Assembly (NCBI GenBank): GCA_030386875.1
Contig: CM059575.1
Coordinates: 45,414,859-45,478,858, forward strand
DNA length: 64,000 bases
Direction of reading: 5' to 3'
Origin: Morinoia aosen
Lineage: Eukaryota; Arthropoda; Malacostraca; Amphipoda; Talitridae
This document shows positions 1 to 10,967 of the stretch, in pieces; position 1 is the first letter of the stretch; each line of letters begins with the position of its first letter. A model generated the notes under the pieces. The model did not search any database, had not been told where the DNA came from, and worked only from the letters and a program-made list of their open reading frames with translations. The translations under genes and the position numbers were made by a program.

Positions 1-419
1 GTACTCCAAATTTGATTTGATGGATGATCATGGCTTAGACGAACTTTCGTTGCAAACTTCAATGCAAGTTTTTACGGTGATAAACCTGATTAATATACCT
101 GAAACATTGGAAAAATGTAATTTAAAGATTATTTGAAAATATTTCAACACAATGGCATTTTGTTGAACAAACTGGCACTGTGTTGAACTAACTTTAACAT
201 AAGGTTGGGACCCTTGAACTTACCACGCTTTACTCAATAATCACATGGTTGAACGCTATTATAAAGTGGCAAGGACTTTAAATTTGAAACATATTCGAAA
301 AAATCAATGATTTGAGAATGGCAGAGAAATGAAATGTTGAAGTTAGGAAATTATCTTTACTATGGATACAGAAAATAGAATGGTAGCGCGTTAAAGATAT
401 TCAAAAGATAATCAACAAA
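1..419. other. AT-rich sequence, no gene seen
   Basis: No open frame with recognisable similarity and no clear repeat. It lies outside the first TIR-like end at 420, so it is probably flank of the nested transposon cluster. Confidence 0.5.
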
Positions 420-592
420 CACCTTTTCTCGTTTTATAACCACATTCTTTCAAAATGTACCGACGAACTGCAAATTTAACAACGAAGAACCATTGAATAT
501 AACAGGGAATAGAAATATAGTGTAACAACGTTCAAAAAGGATAACAATTATACAAAAAATAGTAACGTGCGTAAATATTATTGTAACAAATT
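420..592 (-). repeat. Terminal segment of Tc1/IS630-like element, split copy
   Basis: Reading on the minus strand, this matches the segment downstream of the transposase gene (11850-12131) and ends at the family terminus CACCTTTTCTCG at 420. It is built of roughly 20-bp degenerate units with a TAACA core. It stops at 592, and the matching continuation resumes at 8700, so the LTR element between them inserted here. About 70 bp present in the other copies is missing near 531. Confidence 0.8.
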
Positions 593-1846
593 TGTTATAT
601 CCTCATGATATAACCTCCCTACATCTATATTCATAAAGGAATCGCAACGAGGAATATTGAAATGCTTCGTCTGGCCAACGACTTTCATCTCCTCGAAAAG
701 AACCGCATTAAAGATAAGTTCTCGCGGATAAGCGCAACTTCGAATCAACTCCACAACATATCTCTCATGCTATTTCCTTCAACAACATCGTCAGACGACA
801 CTACGCCTTACCATCATAGTGCTACCCTCTTGACATCATCACCACGACGCAACCGGAGGACTACGAGATCAAGTTATCAGATACCTCTTTCTCTTTTCTC
901 TACCACAATGTATTTCTTATCTTTCTAATCTTAATCATCTAGGATGTTATAGTATTCATTTATAAAGATTGGATGCAGGATCGTAATTATTGTTAGTCAG
1001 TATTGTGGGTTTTCCATTTATTAATGAGAAGCTACTGTCGTAACGTGTTTGTTCTCTGAGGTAGAGACGCGCCCTCATTCCTTCAAGCTAGCGGGCGCCG
1101 GGCAACAGTTAGTCTTACGCAGAGTCTTGCGCGGGGAGGCAGTCGAGAAGGTTCCTTCATTAAAGAGTAACAGTACAAGATCATATAAACTTATTAGTGT
1201 CTTCCCCTGCGGTTCATCGCCATGAACCCGCTTTGTTGTAAACGACTTCTAGTGTCAAAGATACTTAAATTTCTCTCTAAATTACCTGGAGATCCATCTT
1301 GCTCCAATTATTCATTATAAATGGATCGCAAAGGCACCAGCCTCCTCGCAAATACTTCGACATCACCCAAACTGGATTCTGCAGATAAGTTAACATGTTT
1401 ACTAAATGTCTAACCAGCTTCTCTCTCGACAGCATTGTGAAATATTAGGTGTCTGCGTTAATAACGAACCTTTGTAATCTTTCGTGTCTTCAATTTCCTT
1501 TGTAAGTTAGAGAGAGATGATGAAGAGATGATGATAATGATGATGATATAAAATGATGCACATACGTAAGTCATAGCCTTCCGCTCTTATACTAACGTTA
1601 CCGAAGATCTTGAAAATATGTCTTATAAATATAAATATTGTTTGTCCGAGTCACGGACTGGTGGCAGCATTGAAAAGCTATCGTGATTAATAAAGACTAG
1701 AAAATAAAAAGATAGTGACAAATAATAACGAATGTCACGAAATAACATGCATCACAACAACGAACGTCGGCAGAGATGTGGAATAGGAACAAGCGATCAT
1801 TACAAATGATGTGACAACGGCGGGATAAAATATAGGAACCATCACA
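593..1846 (+). repeat. 5' LTR (1,254 bp)
   Basis: Starts TGTTATATCC and ends in CACA. Compared by eye with the 3' LTR it shows about ten substitutions, a 7-bp deletion at 1222 and one A-run indel before the last 15 bases, so the insertion is fairly young. Near the 3' end it has AATAAA-type signals (about 1690-1710). A TATA-like ATATAAA occurs near 1184 and a GAT-rich microsatellite at 1515-1556. The 88-codon frame at 662-928 is shared by both LTRs but has no recognisable domain and is not called as a gene. Confidence 0.85.
594..614. other. Hairpin at the LTR 5' terminus
   Basis: GTTATATC and GATATAAC form a perfect 8-bp stem around a 5-base loop directly at the LTR start. The same structure is at 4194-4214 in the 3' LTR. 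Confidence 0.7.
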
Positions 1847-4192
1847 AATGGCGGCTGAGCGGTTGGGATCTGAGTTTTACAGTAATGTAAATGTTATTGT
1901 CGAATCTCAAACCGAATCCACATCTCCGATAAATAATATAATATGTGCATTCAAATTAAATTTTAATTTTCAATCGATTAATCAATATCTCTAACTTACT
2001 CATCTCGTCTCTCTCTTTCTAACGAAAACCCATCTGCAGGATGTCATCAAAACGATAAATTAATGATGCATTAATGTTTTATGTATTATTCCCATGTTAA
2101 CAATGAACTTGTAGGATGTACGTATGTCCAATGTATCTCTTTATCAATTCATTTTCAATGACCGCATGTGTATCAACATTTTCCATACTTTCAACGTTAA
2201 AAAAATGTAGTATAACAACATAGCTATGTTGTAGGCGTATCTTGAGTCCCACATTCGCGGCGCCTGAAAGCACTTGAGTCACACCCTCGCTCTCCTCGAC
2301 GCTGGAATGCTAGACATAAACAAAGCCCTTGCATCCTCGTAAGAAAGACCACGACTAGCACACTCACTACAGCCTTACGCGATTGAGAAATTCGATAGCA
2401 CCTACGATAAAAGTAAATTTTCGTGAATCTCAAACGATTAAAATTTAGACATGTAATACTTTAATTCTTCAAACAATAATCTGATAACATGTCAGAATAT
2501 AAGATTTCGTTTTTTCATTATTATTACATGTAACTTTTGCGATGAAATTAGTAAACCTATAACGATCCTGTGCGACATTAGTCTAACAAACTTATTACAG
2601 ATGTCAGAAAATTGCTATTACAATTTATACTTAAAAATTACGTTTTCACTTAATGCTTTTTGAAATCTACGTGCCTCATAAAATAATTCATGTCGACATC
2701 ATATTTCTTAAAATGAATGGAACCATTTAGAATAAGAATTAGGTATACGAATAATCTTAGGTGTGGTTCGAGTAATTCCAATATGCGACGTGAACATTTC
2801 ATTTCGTGTTATTTTTCATTTAATAAATTTTCAAATGCGAATTATGTTCATTAGGATGTGTTTAAATATAAATGTGATCAAATTTATTTCATTTTAGAAT
2901 GTCATTTGTTATAATAAGAAATTTGCGTAAAGAACGATTAAATCAGTTTCATTTTGAAATGTCATTTAGTAATTTCGAATTTTGCGTGCATAAAAATTGT
3001 GATTTTATGTCCTTTATGTAAATATCACTATTCTGTTGAGAGGGATAGACAGCTGGGACATTGGTAATGTGTTTGACTTGGCTGGTTTTGAAAAATGAAA
3101 TACGATCAAACGTCTAAGAATTTGGAACCCCTTGCAGAACGGTCGAATCAGGCGATGCTGAGATGGCTGCCACACACACCAAGCAAGGCATTTCTCACCA
3201 CATCTGGCGCGTTCACCACCCTCACCACTCCCATTCATCACGTTCACCACTACGGAAGAGGGCTGGGCACGGCAACGACAACGCGGGTGGACGTTTGCGT
3301 GCGTGCGTGCGTGCGTGCGTGTGCTGTGTAGCGCGTGCACCTTGGACTCGATCTGGGCATGGCGGCTGTATACACATGGGTGCACGTCTGCGACGTACAT
3401 GTGCCGAACACAACACAAGCACAGCGCTGAGGCTGGCGCGAGGGCGAGCACCGCGGCTGGAGCAGTCACAAGCGAGTAATAATGCCTCATTCAGATGCCT
3501 GCCTTGCCTCCGTCGCATCGCGAGGGTAACCTGACACGCTTACGTTATTCACAGACATTTCGCGTACGAGCAGCAGCTGATAGACGCCAGGCAGACGTGG
3601 CGCAATTTCAGGACTCCCACATCAGGCAAGCACCGGCGTTGGAAAGAGATACAACGAGAGATTTGGTGGAGTGACGGCATATTGTGGTTGACTGCGAGAT
3701 CGATCATCGATGAAAACGGCAGCGATTTTCTTTAACTCCCGGACGATATAAAAAAGATGACGACATCCCATCTACGAGGAAAACGTCCACTCTTTTCAAG
3801 ACACATGGAGTTCTTCAACTCAAAGAAATTTTCTTTTGCAAGAGGATCAACATAATGAGGCCCCCTCGGACTTTATGCGACTGAGGTTCATTATTGGAAT
3901 CTTATTTCCCGGAGTTTTTTAACTTCAAGGTTACTACGCGTGGTAACCATATACAGTCGGGGAGGATTATCGGTCTCAATCTTCAGGATCAGGTTCTGCC
4001 CAAGAACAACTGGATCGAGATCTTCACATGGCACCTCATATCAGCGTTTCTTCAGGAAACAAACCTAGACTGTTTGCTTCAATGTTTTTCCTCGATACTG
4101 CACGTCTTTCGTAATAGCAGTCGCACATGACGCGTCGCGAAGGAGCTTATATTCAAGCAGGAGCTTGAAACAAAAAACGGCACCGGGGGTAT
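1847..4192 (+). other. Internal region of the LTR element, no gag/pol
   Basis: All frames are short and none resembles gag, protease, RT, RNase H or integrase. It contains a (GTGC)n microsatellite at about 3297-3322 and a diverged direct duplication of about 62 bp near 2880-3000. The last 25 bases before the 3' LTR are purine-rich with a G run (4168-4191), a plausible polypurine tract. The length of 2.35 kb without coding suggests a large non-autonomous (LARD-like) derivative, or capture of unrelated DNA. Confidence 0.6.
1849..1866 (+). promoter_or_regulatory. Candidate primer binding site
   Basis: Two bases after the 5' LTR the sequence reads TGGCGGCTGAGCGGTTGG. A TGG start immediately downstream of an LTR is the expected signature of a tRNA primer site (complement of 3' CCA). 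The matching tRNA was not identified. Confidence 0.4.
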
Positions 4193-5373
4193 TGTTATAT
4201 CCTCATGATATAACCTCCCTACATCTATATTCATAAAGGAATCGCAACGAGGAATATTTAAATGCTTCGTCTGGCCAACGACTTTCATCTCCTCGAAAAG
4301 AACCGCATTAAAGATAAGTTCTCGCGGATAAGCGCAACTTTGAATCAACTCCACAACATATCTCTCATGCTATTTCCTTCAACAACATCGTCAGACGACA
4401 CTACGCCTTACCATCATAGTGCTACCCTCTTGACATCATCACCACGACGCAACCGGAGGACTACGAGATCAAGTTATCAGATACCTCTTTCTCTTTTCTC
4501 TACCTCAATGTATTTCTTATCTTTCTAATCTTAATCATCTAGGATGTTATAGTATTCATTTATAAAGATTGGATGCAGGATCGTAATTATTGTTAGTCAG
4601 TATTGTGGGTTTTCCATTTATTAATGAGAAGCTACTGTCGTAACGTGTTTGTTCTCTGAGGTAGAGACGCGCCCTCATTCCTTCAAGCTAGCGGGCGCCG
4701 GGCAACAGTTAGTCTTACGCAGAGTCTTGCGCGGGGAGGCAGTCGAGAAGGTTCCTTCATTAAAGAGTAACAGTACAAGATCATATAAACTTATTGGTGT
4801 CTTCCCCTGCGGTTCATCGCCTTTGGCGATGAACCCGCTTTGTTGTAAACGACTTCTAGTGTCAAAGCTACTTAAATTTCTCTCTAAATTACCTGGAGAT
4901 CCATCTTGCTCCAATTATTCATTATAAATGGATCGCAAAGGCACCAGCCTCCTCGCAAATACTTCGACAACGCCCAAACTGGATTCTGCAGATAAGTTAA
5001 CATGTTTACTAAATGTCTAACCAGCTTCTCTCTCGACAGCATTGTGATATATTAGGTGTCTGCGTTAATAACGAACCTTTGTAATCTTTCGTGTCTTCAA
5101 TTTCCTTTGTAAGTTAGAGAGAGATGATAAAGAGATGATGATAATGATGATGATATAAAATGATGCACATACGTAAGTCATAGCCTTCCGCTCTTATACT
5201 AACGTTACCGAAGATCTTGAAAATATGTCTTATAAATATAAATATTGTTTGTCCGAGTCACGGACTGGTGGCAGCATTGAAAAGCTATCGTGATTAATAA
5301 AGACTAGAAAATAAAAGATAGTGACAAATAATAACGAATGTCACGAAATAACATGCATCACAACAACGAACGT
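4193..5373 (+). repeat. 3' LTR, upstream part
   Basis: Direct copy of 593-1774. It retains a perfect 11-bp-stem hairpin with a TTT loop at 4811-4835, half of which is deleted in the 5' LTR. Interrupted at 5373 by the LINE; its end (5360-5373) is the left LINE target duplication. Confidence 0.9.
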
Positions 5374-8300
5374 TGTTCCTCCCATCCCTCCCATCAACTT
5401 AACATACTACAATTAAACATAGACGGCATCACAAACAAACAGATGGAACTTAAACACACACTCACTACCCACAACATACACATAGCCGCTATCTAGGAAA
5501 CAAAACTTAGGAACACTTCACTTACACCTAAGTTTCCTGGTTACACGACACTTAGACTCGACAGACAAAGAGACGGCGGCGGCGGCCTTATCACCCTCAT
5601 ACACAAGGCAATCCCATTCACAAACACAACAGCCCACACACTCGCAAACATGCCCCAAGACAACACTCTAGAAATACAGACTGTAAGAATTAGGGTACAC
5701 AAACACGACATCAACATCGCAAACATTTACATCCCTCCGACCTCCTCATGCCCCCCAGGATACTCCCCAAACACATCATACGCAGAAACACTACCTGACA
5801 TCTACGTCCTGGGGGACCTCAACGCTCACCACACTACATGGCTCACCTCCCAAACAAACGATACCCGCGGACACCTCATCCTTCAACAACTAGACTCCCT
5901 GGTAATCCTCAATGACCCCGACACACCCACCCGCAAGCCCTATAACATTAACACCGCCCCCACCTCCCCTGACATATCCCTGGCTTCACCATCACTTGCC
6001 CTCAGATGCTCGTGGCATGCGCTCCACGAACTCCCCTCCGATCACCTCCCTCTTCTCATTACACTCTCATTTCACAGACCACTCCCCTCACTACACTCAC
6101 GCTCATTCACAAATTACAAACACGCAGATTGGCACTCCTTCACCGCATCAATCGAAGACTCTTTACACAATTTCACTTTGAACAACTACACCAGCATTGA
6201 TGCGGCAGTACAACACTTTAACACAGCCATCACGAACGCAAACAAACACCATATCCCAACAGGACACAGAAGACACTTTAATCCAACATTCAAACGCGAT
6301 ACAAAACTCAAACTTCAAACTAGGAACCATCTTCGCTCACTTCCCCTCACACCCAACACCCTGGCTCGAATACAAGAACTCAATGTAGAAATAGACAACA
6401 ACATCAAAGACGAACAACGAGCCAGGTGGAAACAAACACTAGACACGATCACTTTTGACACTGACCCAAGTAGACTATGGAAACTTCTGAGGGGCCTCAA
6501 TAACAAATACACCGACAACACTACCACGCACGAGGCCATCCTCTCTCACCACACAAACATCCCCACAGACAAGCAGCAGGCGGACACACTCATTAAACAC
6601 TACTCAAACATTAGCCGACTCCCACACAAACACGAGAATAGGATCATACTGCGCCGCCTGCATGCTCTACAGATCGACAACACGTACACGCCCTTTACAC
6701 CTCACATGACGGCAGTGGCCGTCTCCAACACTAAACATACAGGCAGCACTGGACCTGATGGCATCTCATACATTCACCTCAAACACTTAGGACCACAAGC
6801 CATCAGGGCCCTCACAGACATCTTCAACCACTCAGTCGCAAACAACAGCATACCCAACATCTGGAAGACAGCCAAGATCCTACCCATCCTGAAGCCCAAC
6901 AAATCACCGACAGATCCAGCCTCTTACAGACCTATATCACTTCTGTGCAACCCTTCAAAGATACTAGAGAGGCTGGTTCTTCACAACATCTCACCACACG
7001 TCCCACTCTCACCCTCACAACACGGCTTCAGGCAACAACACTCCACTAACACTCTCCTCACGCACATGACACAAACAATTCTCGAAGGCCTTAACTCTCC
7101 CAAACCTGCTCCACGCACACTGTTAGCTGCCATCGACATAAGCAAGGCCTTCGACACAGTTCCACGTCACTTACTTATTAACAAAATACTCAACACACAC
7201 ATCCACCATAACCTTCAGAAATGGCTCGCCAATTTTCTTTCGGGCCGCCATGGCTACACAACATACAACGGCAAGTCCTCCATAACAAAACACTTCACCA
7301 ACGGAGTACCGCAGGGCTCCGTGCTCTCACCTACACTATTCAACTTATTCCTCCACGACATACCGGCCCCTACACACCCACAAACACACCTCCTCACATA
7401 CGCAGACGACCTAACCATCTTCTCCCTACACCCTAAACACGAGACCGCCGCCACTCAACTACAAGACTACATCCACATAATAGAGAACTGGCTAGAAACA
7501 AACAGACTCAAGGTCTCCGCAAACAAATCCTCACTCACACTCATCACACCTTATAATAGAGAATACAACATCCATCCCCACGTCACATTAAACAACACCC
7601 CCATCCCCTACACAGACACACCCAAAATCCTTGGAGTTACATATGACAGAGGTCTTACGTTCAGCCCACACACTAACAATATCAACACTAAATGCAACAC
7701 TAGACTGAACGTCCTCCGAGCACTAACACACACTACATACGGCCACTCCAAGGAAGACATAACAACAGTATACAAACAGTTCATCAGACCCATCCTCACT
7801 TACGCACACACATCTTGGTACACAGACACTGCTCGCACACACTTACAGAAACTACAGTCCACACAAAACACAGCGTTGCGCATTGCCACGGGCTGTACAC
7901 GATCGACCCCTATAACACACCTACACGAAGAAGCCCTTGTCCTCTCCCTCCTTGACCACATGAACACGCTAGGGACAAACTTCTACACCTCCACACAAGA
8001 CCCTGCCCACCCGCTACACTACATGCAACAACCCCGGCCAACCCAACGAACATTACACACCACCCCGGCCACACACCTCAGAACACTATATGACTCCCTC
8101 CCTCCCTGCCCCCCTGACACCTCACTACGCACACACATACACACACAGTTCACCTCACGCGCCCTCGCTGCCCTACCCCCTAACTCCCTCCTCGGAGTGA
8201 GACCCCCCCCCCGTCCCCTCGACGGAGCGATCCCTCCCCCGGCAGGATCGAGTCCACCTGGCGCGGCTGCGGTGCGGGCACCACACTTCACTCCCCTCAT

Positions 8301-8509
8301 ACATGCACAGAATGGGACTTGCGGAGGACGACAGCTGCGTCTGGTGCCATGCCAACGTGGGCGATCTTCCGCATGTCCTCCTACACTGTCCCGCCCTACA
8401 CGCACACCGACACACACACCAGATACATGCACTGGAGCACCTCTGGACTCGCCCTGCGGACGTCGTGAGGTTTCTGCACGACGCGGGCGTCTTCCAGAGG
8501 CCCATATAA
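5374..8509 (+). pseudogene. LINE ORF2 (endonuclease-RT), one nonsense and one frameshift
   Basis: The protein nicks target DNA and reverse transcribes the element RNA. The frame is open from 5374; the first endonuclease motif (LQLNIDG) is at 5407-5427. A TAG at 5494-5496 replaces the codon just before ETKL, where the family usually has Gln. From the downstream ATG at 5650 the frame runs 1003 codons: endonuclease LGDLNAHH (residues 54-61) and SDH (130-132), then RT with DISKAFDTV, GVPQGSVLSP and catalytic YADD (residues 584-587, nt 7399-7410). The native C-terminus is in another frame from about 8213 to the TAA at 8507-8509, carrying a cysteine motif CVWC-x8-H-x4-C. The switch falls in a run of ten C at 8203-8212. 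No RNase H is seen. Jockey-like assignment is likely but not proven. Confidence 0.88.
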
Positions 8510-8605
8510 CCACACCCCTCTTCGCCTCGAGCCGGGCCCGGTCTGGGGCGGCCCTGGCCGCGGCGGACCCCTTCGAGCGGCCGTCGGGGCAAAACAACAA
8601 CAACA
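5374..8605 (+). mobile_element. 5'-truncated APE-type non-LTR retrotransposon (LINE)
   Basis: Inserted in the 3' LTR with a 14-bp target duplication ACAACAACGAACGT (5360-5373 and 8606-8619). The uninterrupted 5' LTR copy at 1760-1774 serves as the empty site. It begins exactly at the endonuclease coding region, so ORF1 and the 5' UTR are absent, as expected for incomplete target-primed reverse transcription. The 3' end is a short GC-rich UTR followed by a CAA/AAC repeat tail. Plus-strand composition is strikingly C- and A-rich and G-poor compared with its surroundings. Confidence 0.9.
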
Positions 8606-8699
8606 ACAACAACGAACGTCGGCAGCGATGTGGAATAGGAACAAGCGATCATTACAAATGATGTGACAACGGCGGGATAAAATTCAAGAAACCACAACA
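8606..8699 (+). repeat. 3' LTR, downstream part
   Basis: Resumes the LTR after the LINE, starting with the right copy of the 14-bp duplication. It matches 1761-1846 with only a few changes up to GATAAAAT, then about 15 diverged bases to the terminal CA at 8698-8699. Confidence 0.85.
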
Positions 8700-8834
8700 A
8701 ATTGACAATTTCTGACACAATTATTTATAAGCAAAATAAACAGTTAAGTAGCCATATAGTGTAGTACATAGTGAATTTTGAAACTATGCATACAAAATTA
8801 TTATTAATTACAATAAAGAATGATCATCATATGT
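8700..8834 (-). repeat. Continuation of Tc1/IS630-like terminal segment
   Basis: Minus-strand copy of sequence found just after the transposase gene (11717-11850) and at 12354-12490. It is the partner half of 420-592; AATT at 8700-8703 is the right LTR-element target duplication. Confidence 0.8.
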
Positions 8835-9051
8835 ATCACACGTGAACCGGTTACGTCAGAGTTGTTCTGGGAAATTCCGTTACTTCACGGTCAGCGGATA
8901 TTGCATATTCCAATGACCGGGAAGTAATGGAATGTAGTCCTACATGTATTATTGTCGGGTGGCATTCAGACTCCCGAAAGTCCAAATCTCGAATGTCGAA
9001 ATCCCGTATATTTAAATACCAAAAATCAAAATCCCGAATGTTTTAATCAGG

Positions 9052-9836
9052 GTTACCAACTGGCATGTACAGTACATATTTCTCTGTCAAATATGGTCGG
9101 GAATTAGATATTTTAAATTTTGATTTCTGGAATTTTGACATTCGGGATTTAAAGCTGAACCCATTTTTTTCAATTTTTTTAATATGGAAGTGTAAAAAAA
9201 TATTTCTCTCGTCAATAGGAGTTTTAAAGATGTTACATCTTATGAATTTTCGTTACTATTTTTTGCATCTGTTACATTACTTTGAACCTATGATACTGGC
9301 CATACACCTTTTCTCGTTTCTATAACCACACGTCAGAACAATATAGCAACCGTTTGCACAATAATACAACAGCGAATAAAAACTAATAACAGCGGCTCAA
9401 ATATAACAACATCGAGTACAAATCTAGTGACGATGCTGCAAAATTGATAACAGATGCAAAATGTAGTGACAGAGGCAAATAACTGTAACGTTGCTTCAAA
9501 TTGTATGACACTCTCAGAATGTTGCAACAGACGATCATTTTCTTTAACAAATAGTCAAATCTTGTAACAATGCTTCGAATAGCCAGTATCACAGGTTCAA
9601 AATAATGTAACAGATGCAAAAAATAGTAACGAAGAGTCATAAGATGTAACAACATCTTTTAAACCCTATTGACGAGAGAAATCTTTTTTTTTACACTAAC
9701 ATATTAAAAAAATTGAAAATAATGGGTTCACCTTGAAATCACGAATGTCAAAATCCCAGAAATAAAAATCTCGAATATCTAATTCCCGACAATATTTGGC
9801 AATGAAATACATACTGTACATGCCAGTTGGCAACCC
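9052..9836. mobile_element. Inner inverted-repeat unit with hAT-like ends
   Basis: Within the foldback, 9052 starts CAGGGTTACCAACTGGCAT and 9836 ends with the complementary GCCAGTTGGCAACCCTG. CAGGGTTGCCA-type ends are typical of hAT elements and match the ends of the hAT at 42757-44411. No 8-bp duplication is visible, so this may be an inherited part of the arms rather than an independent insertion. Confidence 0.4.
9305..9660. repeat. Degenerate ~20-bp periodic array
   Basis: At least 14 successive units of 17-25 bp share the pattern TAACA then a purine-rich stretch then CAAA. The section 9305-9560 begins with the family end CACCTTTTCTCG after TA and is the reverse complement of 12950-13221. 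Confidence 0.65.
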
Positions 9837-10448
9837 TGATTACAACATTCGGGATTTTGATTTTTGGGATTTGGACATTCGGGTTTTCGACATTTTCACT
9901 TTCGGGAGCATCAATGCCACCCGACAATAATACATATGGGACTACATACGTACATTCCATTACTTTCCGGTCAATGGATGATGTAATATCCGACCGGGAA
10001 GTACTGGAATTTTCCAGAACAACTCTGACGTGGCCGGTTCACGTATGATACACAGCGTTAGTTCCTCCACAGTTGTTGACCGTTGCCGCACAAATTTCTG
10101 TAGCTCGTAAAAATGCCTCCTCATCGCCGCACCGTAATTTTAGAAGTTGACAAACAACGCATCGTAGACAAGTACCTGGCTAATGAAGACTTCCTTATTA
10201 CTGCTCAAGAACTGGGAGTGAAGCGTACCACCGCTTATTCCATTGTTAGGTCCTACCTACAACGACAGTCTGTTGCCAGCGGGCGTGAGGCTTGTGGTCG
10301 CAAGAAGAAGATTGATAGTGAGAGTCTGGATTAACTTGTAATGTTGATTGAGGCTACTCCAACCATCACCGTCAAGGATCTCAATAGAACTCTTCGTGCC
10401 ATTTTCGACCGCAAGCCTTACGTCTCAGATGCCACAGTTGCCCGGGCC

Positions 10449-10967
10449 GCACACACTCCAAACCCGCAGATTTGGACTCCGCCCCTCCACCTCCGTGTTG
10501 CTACATCGCGTTGCCATTCGCGCCAATTATTTAACTATGTAGTACTTCTGAGGTTTATTAACCTATCTGTTCGTTATATATTAATTATTATCCAATGCAT
10601 AATAAACACTACATGTATTTAGTAAGTGGATACTACAGCGGAATACCAAAGTTAACCTGTATTAAATCATTATAATAAGTTTTGACAACGACCGCTGGTG
10701 TTTGGCTATTCTACCCTCCACCTCGGCACGCAAAAACAGTCATTTTTAAACTTTTTTAAGTTAACCTTAACTAACTGAACTTGGCCTAACCTTACCCAAC
10801 CTAACCTAACTTAACCTAACCTCTTAACCTAACTTAACTTAACTTAACCTAACCTAAATAAATTTAACCTAACATTTTTGTAGCTGCTCGGAGGTGGTGC
10901 TGTAGCTGCTTGGAGGTGGAGGGAGAGGGGTGGGCGGCGTCCAAATGTGCGGGTTTGGAGTGTGTGC
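10449..10967. mobile_element. 519-bp MITE inserted in the transposase gene
   Basis: Terminal inverted repeats of about 50 bp begin GCACACACTCCAAACCCGCA. They are flanked by the direct repeat GCCCGGGCC at 10440-10448 and 10968-10976. Removing the insert plus one repeat rejoins the transposase frame exactly. A 9-bp duplication with longish TIRs would fit a Mutator-like family, but no transposase of that type is visible here, so the class is tentative. Confidence 0.85.
10772..10876. repeat. Degenerate CCTAA/CTTAA tract
   Basis: A run of 5-mers dominated by CCTAA and CTTAA inside the MITE. CCTAA is the complement of the arthropod telomere unit TTAGG. Short size and decay suggest an interstitial or simple-repeat origin rather than a chromosome end. 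Confidence 0.7.

Larger units (their letters stand above)
593..8699 (+). mobile_element. LTR retroelement with a LINE nested in its 3' LTR
   Basis: Two direct repeats of about 1.25 kb (593-1846 and 4193-8699, the second interrupted by a LINE) begin TG and end CA. The whole unit is flanked by AATT (589-592 and 8700-8703). The outer flanks rejoin into one continuous copy of a Tc1-like terminal repeat, so the insertion boundaries are well supported. The internal 2.3 kb has no gag or pol, so this is a non-autonomous or gutted element. The 4-bp duplication is compatible with Gypsy-type integration, but the clade cannot be assigned without coding sequence. Confidence 0.85.
8835..10048. mobile_element. 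Large palindromic (foldback) element
   Basis: The left arm 8835-9302 is the reverse complement of the right arm 9586-10048, with clear but imperfect identity. The termini TCACACGTGAACCGG and TCATACGTGAACCGG (read inward) are flanked by TA. The outer 200 bp of each arm holds a 15-16 bp repeat based on CATTCGGGATTTTG. The outer arm also contains a 13-bp inverted repeat (best copy at 12257-12300). The loop (9303-9585) is a separate TIR-bearing unit. No coding capacity; mobilisation in trans by a Tc1/mariner-type transposase is inferred from the TA flanks. Confidence 0.65.

Noticed and set aside
662-928. 88-codon frame repeated at 4262-4528
   Set aside because: Lies in both LTRs, so its conservation is explained by recent LTR duplication; no domain.
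3014-3534. Overlapping frames on both strands (up to 158 codons)
   Set aside because: Driven by a GC-rich patch and a GTGC microsatellite; low-complexity translations (repeated RACVRACV, HTHARTHA).
8019-8718. Minus-strand frames of 181-197 codons
   Set aside because: Antisense shadows of the GC-rich LINE C-terminus and 3' UTR.
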